Source: Caprimulgus europaeus (taxonomy: Eukaryota > Chordata > Aves > Caprimulgiformes > Caprimulgidae). From it: a stretch of 64,000 bases of DNA. Shown piece by piece: positions 1 to 56,400 of this stretch (positions within the stretch are counted from its first letter, which is position 1; the number at the start of each line of letters is the position of its first letter). Position numbers and translations under genes: made by a program. Below the pieces are notes generated by a model. The model worked only from the letters and a program-made list of their open reading frames with translations. It did not search any database and was not told the origin of the DNA. Location: positions 46,874,965 through 46,938,964 of the forward strand of contig OU015530.1 in the NCBI GenBank assembly GCA_907165065.1. Direction: 5' to 3'.

Positions 1-316
1 CATTATGGATAAGAAGATAGGTGTGTTCTAAGGATGTAGTACAATAATAACATAGGTGTATTATATATCAAAAAAGTATACTTGTTTATTAATATAGACA
101 GGAGAGGAATAAAAATGAAAAAATCTAACATGGTTTTTAGATAGATTTTTAAGAAGGAATTGCAATAAAATGTAACGCTAACAAAAAATTCCAAGTTGCC
201 TACAAATAAAAATCCACTTTTCTTTTCCTTTAACCCTGAGTGAAACTTGCTTGAAATGTCTGAACAGGGTATGCTCTTTGTATGTTGTATGTTTGTCTGT
301 AATTTTACATTTTTAC
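1..316 (-). other. PFKP intron 19, partial
   Basis: AT-rich intron from the exon 19 donor to the window edge. I searched for the expected next exon on the minus strand and found nothing; the terminal exons and 3' UTR lie to the left. Confidence 0.85.
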
Positions 317-43163
<42,847 letters not shown>

Positions 43164-46100
43164 GGCGCTGCGGGGGCGGCCCCGGCGGGCGAGACGGAGT
43201 GAGGCTGCCGAGGGAGCGAGCCCCTGGCCGCGGGGCTCTGCCCTGCTACCCGAGGTGCACGCTCCGCTGGATCAGATACTTGGTCTCTGCGGAAAAAGAA
43301 CCCGAGAGAGCCCGGTGTAGGTGTGTGTGTACGGACAGGTCTGCTTCTGGAGAAAAAAGGAGGGGAGGGGGCGGCTGTGTGGAAAAGCCCGGGAAAAAAA
43401 AAAAAAAAAAGGAAAGAAAAAAAAAAGGTGAGGAGAGAGCGGAGGAGAGATGCAGGTCTCACATTGCAGTCACCCACCAACCGCCCGCCTCTTCCCCCGC
43501 CGCGCCGCTTCCTCTGCCCGCTCCCGCTGACAGCCCTACGCGGCGCGGCGCGGCCCGGCACCGCCCTCCAACGCCCCTTCGGGAGCGGCGGCTGACGGGC
43601 GGGCCAAGGGGCCAATGAGGAGGCGAGCTGTGGCCTCGAGCGGCGGCCGTTGCGGCGGGCGGGGCGGGGCGGTTACGTTGGAAAAAAACTGCCAGGTGGG
43701 GGGGGGGAGGATGGTGGCGCGAGGCTGAGGGAGTGAGCGGGCGGGGCTCCAGGTGGGGGCGGTGCGGGAGTCCCCGTGGCGCCCTTCCCCCAGTGGCGCC
43801 GGAGGTGGGGGCGATGGGGAAGATGGCTGGCGTCTCGGCAGCGGCCGAGGGAGCTCTGTCTGCCAGGGTTAACTCATCCTCGCCGCGGTAGCGACTGAGT
43901 AACGCCGCATGTGGAGCGGCGGGAGCGGGTTCCCCGGGCAGCCCTTGCCGCAGGAGCTTTCCGGCGGCCAGAGCCTCGCTGGGGCTGCCCTCAGGGTCCT
44001 TCCTGCGGGGATGGGCTCTCCGGGCTGAGGCTGGGTGTGCTGGGAGCGCCCGGCCCGACCGTCCGGTCCGGGCCCTGCTGCAGGCCTGGTTGGGGCTGCT
44101 CGCGTGGGAGCGCCCACTCGTCTCCGCCGGAGGCTCGAGTGGGTAATCTGCCTCCTGCATGTCGGCTGCTCACTGCCCGATGCTTGTAAGGCGGCTTGGC
44201 TGCCCTCGCACGCACAGCTGTTGCTCAGAAGACTCGCATCAGTGAGCCAAGAGCACAGCGCCCGCTGTGAATGCAGAATAAGCGCAGAGTTACTTCTGCC
44301 GTCGTCTGGCAGGATTTGTGTCACAGGGTCTGCTTTATGTCTGTTTTGTCAGGCAGGGAAACCCAAAGGCCTAGAGCTACCCTCCTCTTTTTGCCTCTCT
44401 CATCCATTCTCAGGTGTGTCCTGCTGCTGTGGCATCTTGAAACCGTAGCAGATCTTCAGGTAGGGAAAGGAAGTAACTTCCTGTAATTATCTATAGCTTA
44501 GTGACAAAGGTTGAGTCTAAAGGAGCAACAAAGGTAAAGCAATTGGGAGAAATTACTCTAGGTAGGAATCCAAATCTTTCTGTCTTTTATTCTCCTATGG
44601 TGCACTGATACTCTTTCTTGGGGAGCACTGATAAAGGAGCACTCTTAAAAAAATAGCTGTGTTATAGCACCACACTGGAGTACAACAGAATAATTGTTGA
44701 TCATAGCAATGTGGGTAGTCACAGAAACATCTTAAAACCCAAGGTTTTTAATTTAAGCAAATAAAGCTGTATTATCATGTACACAGTTTTTTGTAGTACT
44801 TAGCATAAGTAAAAGTATTTGCAGAATCAGGGGCTAAGTTACTGTCCAAAATTATAAAGCAAGTCAAGGAGAATCAGGAACAGCAGCAAAATGCTGACTC
44901 AAGTTTAATATTTTAATTGCTGTAATAATTATTGTTTTTATTCAACATCTTCATCACATCTTAGACTTAACTCATGTTGTAAAAATACATGTGCTCATCC
45001 TGTCAACTTTCACACAGACACACACAGTACAGTCATTTGAGTAGTTCAGTCAATTACGCATACATAGATGTTTCAAGAAAATCTACCACCAAATAGTTAT
45101 CTGTACCTGGTATGTGGGCAGCTCATATTTGCAAATCTACTCAGAGGCTAAAATGAGTGTGTGATTTGACAATGGAAAAGACACACTGCCAGATAGTTTG
45201 CATAACATGAACAATAGTACTAGATTCTGCAGGGAACTTACTGTATTCTTTCCTGAATCTAAAGAGAACTCTGAGTCATAGATTATAATAAAGGTGAACT
45301 TTTGTTGTAGAAATATATAAAACCCCATAAAGTCCTCCTCTGTTCAAAGGGTTCTGGTCTTAATCTGGTCTTAAATGTAATCACATTAGTTTCTTGGAGA
45401 GCAGCTCTGTAAAAGCTAAATTAAGGTTTTTGAGTGATTCAGGGTTTTATCCAAAACCTGTAAAATCAGGAGGAAGATCTTTGACTAATATAAACTATTC
45501 TGACTACTTTAAGGTCACGGAACAGCAATAGTTTGTCATCTGAAGCAACACAGTGAGGAAGCTTTGCATTGGTTCTGTTTGGTTTGGTGCAGGTACTTAG
45601 CCATTCTTTAGAACTGGCTTACTTTGTTTTATTCACTGTAGCTAAAGCATTCATACTTTGGGAGTAGACTTGTCCCTCTTACTTCCAAATACAGCCTTGA
45701 TGCTAAAGAGCTATTATTTTCTGAAAGTATTTTTTCTCCAATTACCTTATGGTACGTAATGAACCTATAAGTCATGTATTTTTTTCACCCTTCTGTAACT
45801 AGGAAGCTGCATATGATTTTACCGTTTTTATCATTTTTTTATATCTACTCATTGTTCTTCATCGGAGCTCTCAGGAAATTATTGTACTTTGTCTGTGTCA
45901 AGCCATTAGAGGTGGGAGGAGAGGAAAGGATGTAGAACTGTTTGTTCCTGAGGCTGTCTTGATATACTTAAATATCTTCCAGCAATTCAATTGCCTTTAA
46001 TCTTAGGAGGAGTGAATTCTTGGCTTAAGTATATAAGATTGTTGGGGAAAACAGTCTTATTTAACCTTGTGGGATATAGTTGCAATGGAGCTAGGTACAT

Positions 46101-47441
46101 GTGTATAAATCATACTGACACTAAGAGAATAGGCTCTTTTGAGATATGCAAACTGATAATAAAGAAACTGTATATCTGAATAAAACCTCAGCAGGTAATT
46201 TGCACGCTACATTAGGTGCTCTAATTGTCCTCATTGTAATACTAAACAGAATCAGTTTACATGGGATAGGGAGAGGACAGGTGGGTTTTGTCTCTTTCCT
46301 GATAGTGACCATTGCAGATGCTCTGCTGCATCCTTTTCTCATTACCTGTTTACTCTGCTATCTAGATTGAGCCTATCTGCCCGTCTTTAAATCTTGTCAC
46401 TCCCTAAGAAATCCTGATTGACCCTTTAAAAATACTTTGGATTGCTACCCACTTTAACTTACTGTGTCAGTATGCTGCCTTTGAACTATAAAATAGTTTG
46501 TGTCATGGATGTAATATCAAGTACTTCATTTGGCACAACATCTTCCACTGAAATTAAGTTAAATAAGCAAGAAGTCATGTCCAAAAAGAATGTGATAATC
46601 GCATGAGTAACAGAGCTGAATGGGTGGATTTCCATCCAGGTGAAACTATTTTCTACAGCTAGACCTTTCTTTCCTATGTGGGTTCTCTGGCATCTAGTGG
46701 TATGTGAGCCCACACTTCAAGCTTGTCTGAGGTTCTTACAGGAGCCCAGCCCAAAGTTCTGCCCAGCTGTCATTTTTTCATGAGATTTATGAATCATAAA
46801 TACAATTCACTTTTGCATAGTCAACTTCTTAATATTATTAAAAAAACAGGCAGAGAATAGAGAATGAGATGGAAGATGTACAGAAATTCCAGCATTTTAA
46901 AATGAAACGGGTTTAGTCATGGAATGCACAGATTAACATGACAAGAAGGAAAGAAGAAGTCATCATCAAGATACCATTTCTGGGCAGATGGTGACAGTGA
47001 TTTCTCTAAGAGAAATGACTGCTTTCTTCCGTTAATACTACAATATTCCCTGGTCCTACATGTTGCATATAAACTCTTGTACTACTTGATCTCTTTCCTG
47101 TTTGTTTTAACCCTTCCATTGTGTTGTTCTAACAGTATAAATTTTGTAGTGTGAGGGCTGGATTCTATGGGATTTTTTTTCATTTCTCTTGCATAATGAC
47201 AGTCCTAATGGCACTAATGTACACAAGGCTTTTTTATGCTAGACATACAGGGTATAAACAAGAGAAAATCTGTAACTAGTATGAGGCAAGAGATACAGGA
47301 AAATGTCCAAGAGATTTGAAGAAAGGACTTGCTTTTACGGTTGGATGAGGAAGGAAGGAAGATGAGGGCAATGGAAAGCTAACACAGATTTTAGAAGGGG
47401 ACATGATTGTATCCAGAATAGGTAAGTCTTTTAATAAATAT

Positions 47442-47831
47442 TCAAACAGGATTTCCTAATGTATTTTTATTGTTTTCATCTCTAGTTGGTACTGATTTTG
47501 TTAGGGAGAGAGCAGCAATTAGCACAGCCTTGGGGAGGAATTTACTTAAAACTGTGACCAGCACAGACATTATGGAAAAGGCACTCAAAATATTAATCTG
47601 TTGCTTCCCAGTGGTCATATAAAATGCATTCAAATAATTTTCACTGTAAACATGGATAATATCCTGCGTCACTGTAGTATCAGTTTTTAGAAGAGAGAGA
47701 GTTGCATTACTGGTCTGTGAATAAGTCCATTTTACACAGGGACAAAAATACTTAGTAACGTACTGTAGCAAGGGTAAGCCATTTAAACTGCCCAAATCAA
47801 CGTGAGAAGTGGGAAAGGGAAAATATGTCAA
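47442..47831 (-). other. Unexplained 129-codon open reading frame
   Basis: An uninterrupted frame from ATG to stop in AT-rich DNA, beginning MTYFPFPTSHVDLGSLNGLP. The middle has one potential N-glycosylation site (NATL) and the C-terminal third is hydrophobic (about residues 82-111). The frame opens just after a possible minus-strand acceptor (CTTTATAG near 47834) and has AATAAA near its end. I recognise no family. It is longer than other frames in similar DNA here, but chance or a decayed mobile-element ORF remain possible. Not called as a gene. Confidence 0.2.
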
Positions 47832-50395
47832 CTATAAAGAGTGTTTTATTATTTTCAGTGAGGGATGATAATGTAAAATGTCACCATGTTCATCATGAAA
47901 GAAAATCACTTACTGAACATCAGCTACAACTTTTTCTTAAATGTCAAATGTCTGCTGCTTTGAATTTGCTGTACCTGACTCTTCAGTTGAGAATTTAGGT
48001 ACTGATCTAAGGCACTAATGAAATTCCCACTAAAACCAAATGGCAAGACATTTTAATGGTACTTGAATCAGGCCATGCATAAAAGAAAAGCACACATCTA
48101 ATCCCTAAGTTTACTTAACTATAACTGTTCTTTATTTTTTAAAAAAGACAATAAGACAACAATAGAGCAGTACTTTTCTAGAAGTTATTTCCTCCACAAT
48201 GCTTTGTTTGTCTTGGAATCTAAATGTAAATCACAATTAAGCAGTAGCACATTAATTCTTAGCAAAAATATCTTGACTAGGAATGTTTTGTAACTTGAAA
48301 ATGAAGAAGTATTGTTCAGCTCTTACTAGCTTTGAAGCGTCTACATTTTTATGGAAAATGTTCTATAAATAGTTACATGGAAAACGTGTCAGTGTGATCT
48401 TTAGGCTTGATAGTTATTTCTGTGTTAAATTAATGTATCTTTTCTTCAATGACACTTACTAAAATTTGTAATATGTGCTCTGCGGGTTCATTATGTTTTT
48501 AATTCCTCCTACTGCTAGCTACTAAATTCACTGTTCAGTGCCATCATCAAACAAATATTATTAACATGCTATGTATTTCTAGGTTATCTAACTTTCAAAC
48601 TTTGATTATTTTAAAAACAAGTTCTAAGCCCCTCAAAATGCATCTTTTTAGGGTTTGACTTGACCTGGAGTCCACTTCTTAATTTCAAAGTATGGTTTTC
48701 TTGTTTTATGGGGTGTAGGAAAATTCATGACTGAGCTAAGCACAACCCAAAAATATTGCAGATCAAAGAGGATTTGTATTATTGTGAAAGATATGTTGTG
48801 TCAGATATATTAGGTTTGGAATAATTGAGCCATGCTAGTTATACATGTATCATAATTGCTTAGAGGTTTAAAAAACTCAGAAAGAGAAAAAGCTGCCTAA
48901 GACACTTCATTAAAAGGAAACGTACTAATTAAACGGTTAATGAATCATACAATTGACTAAGTTATTTCTCCTGGTTTAGGGGAAAAGAATACGTAAGCCT
49001 TTCTTTCTCACCTAGAAAACTTCCACAGTGAGCCATCGTTTGGCGCCACAGGATAATTTGTAAGCTTGCCGTACTATGATCCACAAAAGGTGCGTGTCTG
49101 GTAGGGAAATGGGTAGGGCCATGTATACGTGTTCATAGTCCACTTTAAAAGACTAATCATGGTATTCTTAGAATGTGGTACTTCTGCAACTTTCTCTTGA
49201 GTAGTGCAAATGATCTTAACATATCAAGGAGAATTCTTGCTGTTTATGTAATATAAATTACATTTGTTTACTTTAATGCTCAGTATAAAAATATGAACAA
49301 TAGACCTAGAACATTGTCTAGGATGCAGAACATCTTTCTCATAGATGTGTGCGCTATCTACTTGATTATTAGATGGTATTATCCTTTGTACAGTACTTCT
49401 GGGTTAGTGAATCCTTGTAACAACTTCAGCGGGAGCGTTGGGAGTTTCCTCATCCAGAACAAAGTCTTCCTGACTGATAGGGCAGATTGCAGAGGAAGGC
49501 TTCAATGAACTTGGACAAAACTGATCTCAGGAGCATAATTTTCTGATCATATGCTGTAATTGTTAGGCTTATAACATAAAAGATGAGCACTGTGGAATTG
49601 TACATAGAGGTCACTTCTGTTGAAGAGTGGATGAGTTCTCTGAAGATTTGTTATATCATGTTCCTCAGTAGAGTTTGATTGGAATAATGCTTAGTCTTTT
49701 GTTTCCAAAAAGGCATGAACGCAGGACACATCAACTAAGTGCTTATGTGGATTGGGGCCAAATGGACAATTTGGCCTGAAACTGTCTCCGATTTCTTCCC
49801 TCAGCGGAATTGATGGAAATAACTACAAGGGAAAAAAATCTGAAAGAACTAGGAGAGATAAAGAAGAATTTATATGGTTTGTGTAACTTAGGGTTGCTTA
49901 AGAATAGAGTAACTTCTTTCCCTATTTTATGACATTGGGGATCATTTTTATGTGGAAAAGAAAAACAACCAAAAAAACACAGAAATGTTTTTCTACTTAA
50001 AATTATGTACCCTTAATTATACTTCAATAAATGGTACCATTAGTAATACTCTAATCTAATACAATTCATTTGGTTTGGTAGGTGTAATTTCATCTCTAAA
50101 TGTAAGCTCTGATACTCTACAAATATCACAATGGTTGTTCCCTTCCACAGAGACTTGAATTTTATAATCCAGAATTAACATGACAGTTGCGATAATATAA
50201 ATGTAGTTGCACAGTTACTGATATGATGAATTAAAAATGCAGTCCCCCCAAATGTTTGCATAAGCAGCAGTTCCCATGATACTGGAGAATTTTACTTTAT
50301 CTAAAATTAAACTAATTGAAACTATGGTTTATTATTTGCAATTTTTACATGTTTTATAATACATGAGAGTTAAACAAGTGAACTTGTTCTCTGTT

Positions 50396-51527
50396 TGTAT
50401 TGGGTTTGTGTGGCAAAGTTTTGGTACCGGGGGGACATAGGGGTGGCTTCTGTGAGAAGCTGCCAGAAACTTCCCCTGTGTCTGACACAGCCAACGCCAG
50501 CGGCTCCAAGATCGACCCACTGCTGGCCAAGGCCGAACCAATCAGTAACGCCTCTGTGATAACATCATTAAGAAAGAGGGGAAGAGGAAAAAAACCTACA
50601 CACTTTGCAGCTAGAGAGAAAGGGGAGTGAGAAGATGTGAGAGGAAACAATCCTGCAGACACCAAGGTCAAGGAAGAAGGAGGGGGAGGAGGTGCTCCAG
50701 GCACCAGACCAGAGATTCCCCTGCAGCCTGTGGTGAAGACCAGGGTGAGGCAGGCTGTGCCCCTGCAGTCCATGGGGGTCCATGGTGGAGCAGATGACCC
50801 ACCTGTAGCCCGTGGAGGACCCCACGCCAGAGCAGGTGGATGCCCGAAGGAGGCTGTGACCCAGTAGGAAGCCCGTGCTGGAGCAGGTTCCTGTCAGGAC
50901 CTGTGGCCCCGTGGAGAGAGGAGCTCACGCTGGAGCAGGTTTGCTGGCAGGACTTGTGACCCCGTGGGGGACCCACGCTGGAGCAGTCCCTTCCTCAAAG
51001 GACTGCACCCCGTGGAATGGACCCATGCTAGAGCAGTTCGTGAAGAGCTGTCAGTCATGGGAAGGACTCATGCTGAAGAAATTAATGGAGGACTGTCTCC
51101 TGTGCGACGGATGCCACGCTGGTGCAGGGGAAGGAGTCCTCCTCCTGAGGAGGAAGGAGTGGCAGAAACAACGTGTTATGAACTGACCCCAACCCCGGTT
51201 CCACATCACCCCGTGCCACTGTGAGGGAGGAGGTAGAAAATCAGGAGAAAAGTGAAGCCTGGGAAGAAGTCAGGGGGGAAGATGTTTTAAGATCTTTGAT
51301 TTTACTTCTCATTATCCTCCTCTGATTCGAATGGTAATAAATTTAATTCATTTTTCCCAGGTTGAGTCTGTTTTGCCCATGCCAATAATTAGTGAGTGAT
51401 CTCTCTCTGTCCTTATCTTGACCCACAAACCTTTTGTTATATTTTCTCTCCCCTCTCCAGTTGAGGAGGGGAGTGATAGAGTGGCTTTGGTGGGCACCTG
51501 GTGTTCAACCAGGATCAGTTCAACACA
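50396..51527. mobile_element. Solo LTR, ERVL-like endogenous retrovirus
   Basis: A 1132-bp GC-richer block starting TGTATTGGGTTTG and ending CAACACA (5'-TG...CA-3'). It is flanked by a perfect 5-bp target duplication CTGTT (50391-50395 and 51528-51532). The first 200 bp resemble LTRs common in bird genomes (associated in my memory with songbird ERVL-type families; family name not verified). AATAAA-type signal occurs near 51336-51341 (AATAAATT). No gag, pol or env sequence is present, so it is a recombined solo LTR. Open frames inside it (such as 50354-50773 and 50875-51186) are by-products of base composition. Confidence 0.85.
50820..51125. repeat. Degenerate ~48-bp minisatellite inside the LTR
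   Basis: The core ACGCTGGAGCAG or a variant recurs near 50827, 50875, 50927, 50975, 51025, 51070 and 51116, spaced 45-52 bp, often preceded by CCCCGTGG or GGACCCACG. This gives about seven diverged units. Confidence 0.8.
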
Positions 51528-54500
51528 CTGTTACATTGTAAATGTTCAACTTCCTATACACCCATGCTTTTGCGTAAGTTTTAGTATTTATATCTATATT
51601 TATTTTATTATTATTGATAAACAATGGATTTTATATATATTTCTCATGGAATTGTTTTCCCTTTGAGGATAGATGTCACTCTATAATAAAGGTTTCTTTG
51701 CAGTTTTGTGACTTGCCTGAAATTGGAAGCTCCAGCAATGCTTAAAATAACCTATGTGGTTGTGGAGATTTCAGGCAGCCATTAGTGGTAGGTTGCTCAG
51801 ATAGAATGATATATGACTGGACTTTTTATTGTAGCTGCTATGACCATAGTCCTTCAAAGGCTCTTGTTATTCAATGTGGTGTCATACTGTTAGATTGAAA
51901 CAGGATTCAGTATTCAAAATGCCTGAACCTAGGAAACATTAATTTTGGGGATTGTGATCTGGGGGAGAGAATAACTGGTCAGGGTTCCAGAGTGTATAAG
52001 CAATCTTTGTCTCCTCCACAAACTATCTGGGGAGTATGGTGCCACAAAGCTGTCTTTCTGCAGGACTGAGGAGACTAGAAAAGCAATTTTGGTAGTAAAG
52101 CAGATAGTGGAGCCATCGTTAGAGTTTATGTGTTAGCAACCAGCAGTTTCTGAGAGAGATTACAAGTACTCAGGGAATGCAATAAAGTTAGGTACTTGGT
52201 CCAAATAATTTGCACTTCAGGAAGCAGTATTTACCTTTGATTTGTTGTTGTTGTTGTTTTAGTCCGTTATGCTGCCATGAATAATATATAACAGCAAAGA
52301 CTGTTTCTTCAAGAGGATATACTTGTTTTTACGTATACTATTTCCTCATCAGTCAGTAGCTTTTGTTTCCTAGCTTGTGCTTGCTCTCTCAGTCTTCCTC
52401 CTCCCCACTCCAGTCTGCCTTTTATTCCTTTCATTTATTTTTCTATCATCTATTTTCCTTTGCTTCTCCTTGCTTTCACTACTTGCAGCTTCCTTCCCAT
52501 CTCTTTCTTCCTTTCTTCTTAACATGGAAACATTAGGAGTTTCTCCACCTCTGTTGATAGTTTTAGTACAGTAGTTAACTGGTACAATTTTCATATTCTT
52601 GCTTCTAAATATTTTTTATGACATTGATTTGAGATCATAACTGATGATGAAAAATATGGAATGTTTCCATTTGTGGAATTAAGAAAATAGCCTTTAATGA
52701 CTAGCAGAGTCATTTTAATTTGCAGGAAGGCAGTCTGGATGCTTTATGCCATGTGGTCTGTTTTCTTCTGGTGAAGGGAATTGATAACAACTTCTCATTT
52801 CTCCTGGTCTGTGAAATGTAAATAGTTAACAGAGATGTATTTTATACTGATTTCTTGTAAAAATGCATTTGTATGCATCCTTTGCTCAAAGTGACACCAA
52901 AAGAAACCTTATCTCACAATCCGTATCACAAAAAACCTGCAAACAAACTCAGACAAAAAACCGTATTGCATATACCAGAAACTAAAGTTTAGAAATACTT
53001 TGACAAGCATAGTTGAGTAGTTAAGTAGCATATTTAAACTATTGAACAGAGCTGAGAAAAAACCAAAACAAACCAGATTGTTTTTGCTTTTATTTACAGA
53101 GCTAAGAATATTATAAACTTCTATGGAGTGTAGTATTTAGAGTATGTGCTAGTACTAAGAGCATATTCAATATCTGTTTTCTTATCTGTTGATTTTTTTT
53201 AATTTTTTTTTTTTTGTAATTGCGTTATAATTCCTTGGAATTCCTCAGGATTCTAATAAATAATAAATTGAATTATTTGTTTATGCAAGTGACCAAAATT
53301 ATTTTATTATATGTTTGAGTAATACCATTAGGATCATTATGTGAAAATAACTAGTATATTGTGAATGAATTGAATGGTGATTGTTGTGATCACAGACAGG
53401 ATGTGTTTAATGTTTACAGTCAATTATCAGGCTCATAATTTCCCTTCCAGGAAGGCAGTGTTTCTTTGATGAATGCATCTATTTACTGCTGGGACTAAAT
53501 GCCTCACACAATATTTTGTCTTTCAAATATTAATGTTATGTATTAAGTAGTTGCTTTAAAAGAAATAAAAAAGTAAAAAACTGCTGAAAGAACAGATGCA
53601 ATAACAACTGTTCACTGGAGACATTAAAAAGAAAGTCCTTCTTACCACAAAGGAAAATGAATATTCTACATAGATGAAAAGTTAACTCATTTATTAACAT
53701 TATGTAAGAGGTTATCTGTCACGGTTTTTACTCTTCATTATTGCTTCTGTGAGTTCAGAACTTAATCAATTAGATTATACTATCAAAACCAAAAGGACAA
53801 GTTAGCTTGCAGCAGCAACCAGCAGGTTTTTGACATGCTGGAATGGATTCTAAAGGAACAGAGAGGAGTAGGAGAGGTCACTGGGAGTTTGGAAAATAGT
53901 GTGGTGGGCTAGAAGGTGATCGACTGAATTCCAGGGCAGGATGAGCCCCATGAACAGTTAGTAGTATTTCAGCTACTTTCTGGAGATCTGTGGTATAGAT
54001 CTTCTAGTCTTCTTCCCTGATACATTTGTCCATAGCCAGTCTCCATGAGGTCTAAATCTGCTCCTGTGAAGCTTCATCCCATTTTAGTAGCACAAAGTGA
54101 TGCTCACCAAGCCTGAACCAGACACCTATGGCAACGTGCTTCCATTTTGCTAGGTGACTGAGAGGGATAGGAATTCCCATCCCATCCTATCCCGTCCCTG
54201 AAACAATTCTGCTGCAATGACATTGTCCTTATCTTGGGATCCACAAGTCCTTGAGGGTCACACGTGTACGATATAAATAAAGCAAGTGGCTGCCTTAGGA
54301 ACCTCTGATAGTTTCCGGTATGTAGGGCCAGACTAGGATGGATTACTGATATTTAAATAAGCAGAACAGAGGACAAAATTAATCACACAAGGATAAGGAA
54401 GACAGGAACAGAGACAGCAGAGCTAATGTCTGCTAGGGAAAACATTTTAATGCCTTCTTAACCTTTGTATTGCCATGAATAAAAATCATTTATCAAGAGT

Positions 54501-54594
54501 CACAAAAGAATGTGAACCGCTATGAGGAATATTCACTTTTCTTAGAACTCTTACCTTGGAAGTTTTCAAGACCTGAGTGGCAAATCTCAGAATT

Positions 54595-54680
54595 TGATTT
54601 TGACCCTACTTTGAGTAGGAGGTTGAATTTAGGTCTTGTGAGATCCCTTTCAACCTAAATTATTCTATGATTCTATAATT
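54595..54680 (+). mobile_element. CR1 LINE 3' end fragment
   Basis: Contains AGGAGGTTGAATTTAGGTCT, GATCCCTTTCAACC and ATTCTATGATTCTATAAT, the CR1 tail with its terminal 8-bp-type repeat. Confidence 0.85.
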
Positions 54681-56334
54681 CAAAATTTTACTCAATTTTG
54701 TAAATTACTAAGAGGGTGGATGTGCATAATAGCTTCTTAGTTTTATGGATTAGAAGACAAATATTCCTATATCTTTAAGTACATTCACAAATAATTGAAA
54801 AGATAAAAGCTTTGGTTTCTAAAATATTCAGAATATATTGTTTTCTTCTTGTTACCAAAGTTCATTGTATCCAAGTGCTACTGTGAAGAAATAGCTGTAA
54901 AAAAAAGCGATGCAGAAAATTCTTTCCAAGACAGCCAGAAAACTACTGCTCATAGTCTTATTCTTTATGCTTCCTGTAATTTGTACTTTATCTCTGAATT
55001 TTTTTTTCTTTTATTACTGTTTCACTGGATGTCAGTCTGTAGCTGTCAGTTGACTCAATGCTTTCACAGAAAAATGTAAATAGAAATTTATTGTCAGAAG
55101 CAAATAAATAAAGTCCCCATTCCTATACACAGAATAATTAAGTATTGCTTTCTGTCTGTAAAAGTTGGAAACATGTTTCTAGTAGCTTTCCTTAACAGTA
55201 CTGTCCAGTGCCATGGATCAGGTCCTGTGCCACAACCCACAGCATAGAGAAACCTCCTCTAGGACAACACAGAAAGAGGTTCCTCCCCTACCAGTGTCAC
55301 AGATTTGGGGTAGTGATGCTCTGGTTTCTTTTTAATTTTTTTCTAATGAGCTAAAGTTGACCCAGGTCTCACATGGGAAGGTCCATGTGACTGACCTCTT
55401 CCTCTGTGTCCCGGTGTAGGATGTGGCAGTACTTTGGGGTGTGCTGCAGCGTGTTGTATGAAAGGAAGAATGTCAATTACAGGCTAAAAATATCTGAAGG
55501 AGGTTATGCTCATGTTTAGTCTGCCAGCTGAGTTGCAGTTGCTCTAAAAATATTTTTGTTTTAAGAAAGAACCAGTGTAGTTTTAGAAACTTGGGATCCT
55601 GAGAGGAAACTCTTACTGTGCAGCCAACAGGGCAAGAAGCATGAGTCAGTGCAATATTGTGATTAACGAACAAACAAGCAGCATTCATAGTTTGACAAGA
55701 GTCAAACACAGGGATGTACCTAGATGACTATAGGGTAAAGAATCATTAGAAGCATGGAGAGGCCAAAATAATTGAAATTGCAGTCATTTTCTTTGTAATT
55801 ATTAGGGCCAGAATTTCCCCAAAAGCTGTGCACACTGGTAAGAAGCCACAGTCTGTGCTGCTGTAGATGATGTGATCAAATGATAGGATGTTGCTATAGA
55901 GTCAGGGCAGTAGTGAAAATGAATCTGAAGACAACTTGTAGAGTAGGTCTTACAGTACACAGCAAAGTCTGGAGCAGCAGAGCCTTACATGGTACCCTCG
56001 AGCAGCCATCAGCTGGCAAACACTTGGACAAAATGTAATAACCATCCTTAATAGGAAAGAGGTAATATGGATATTGGAGGGAGAGACAGCTGAGCACGTG
56101 CCCAGCACAAGGATCACATTAAGAGGGCATATGAGGAGAGATTTGTACTCTGTTCCTTTATGACGAAGCTAATACAGTTTTACAACCATTCCAGCCTTGC
56201 AATGAGTTGGCATGGTCATGTTTGGACTCTGCTCTGGTGTTCATTTGCATGAGATAACAGACAGTTACCTGGAAGTTATAAAATACTTCTGATTTACTTT
56301 TTCCCTATGCCACTCACAATGGAAGTACAGTTTC

Positions 56335-56400
56335 ATAAGATCATAGAAGTTTGAGATAGAAATGGTTGCTAGGCCACCTACTTAACACCACAAGACAAAA
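56335..56400 (-). mobile_element. Possible old CR1 fragment, reverse orientation
   Basis: ATAAGATCATAGAAGTTTGA resembles the reverse complement of a CR1 tail (ATCATAGAAT...), followed by diverged sequence. Weak. Confidence 0.35.

Noticed and set aside
1-316. Search for the next PFKP exon after exon 19
   Set aside because: No stretch matches the expected GG-PFDRNF region; the intron continues to the window edge.
43814-43891. Small plus-strand frame MGKMAGVSAAAEGALSAR..., possible first exon of a divergent gene at the CpG island
   Set aside because: It ends after 25 codons and I found no downstream plus-strand exon. A divergent non-coding transcript is possible but unsupported.
43459-44160. 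Long open frame of 233 codons (minus strand) and many overlapping frames at 41.6-44.4 kb
   Set aside because: All lie in the CpG island, where high GC makes stops rare on every frame. The products are Pro/Arg/Ala-rich without family resemblance, and several frames overlap on both strands.
50354-51224. Open frames of 70-139 codons on both strands
   Set aside because: They lie inside the solo LTR and are caused by its GC-rich minisatellite; no retroviral protein motif is seen.
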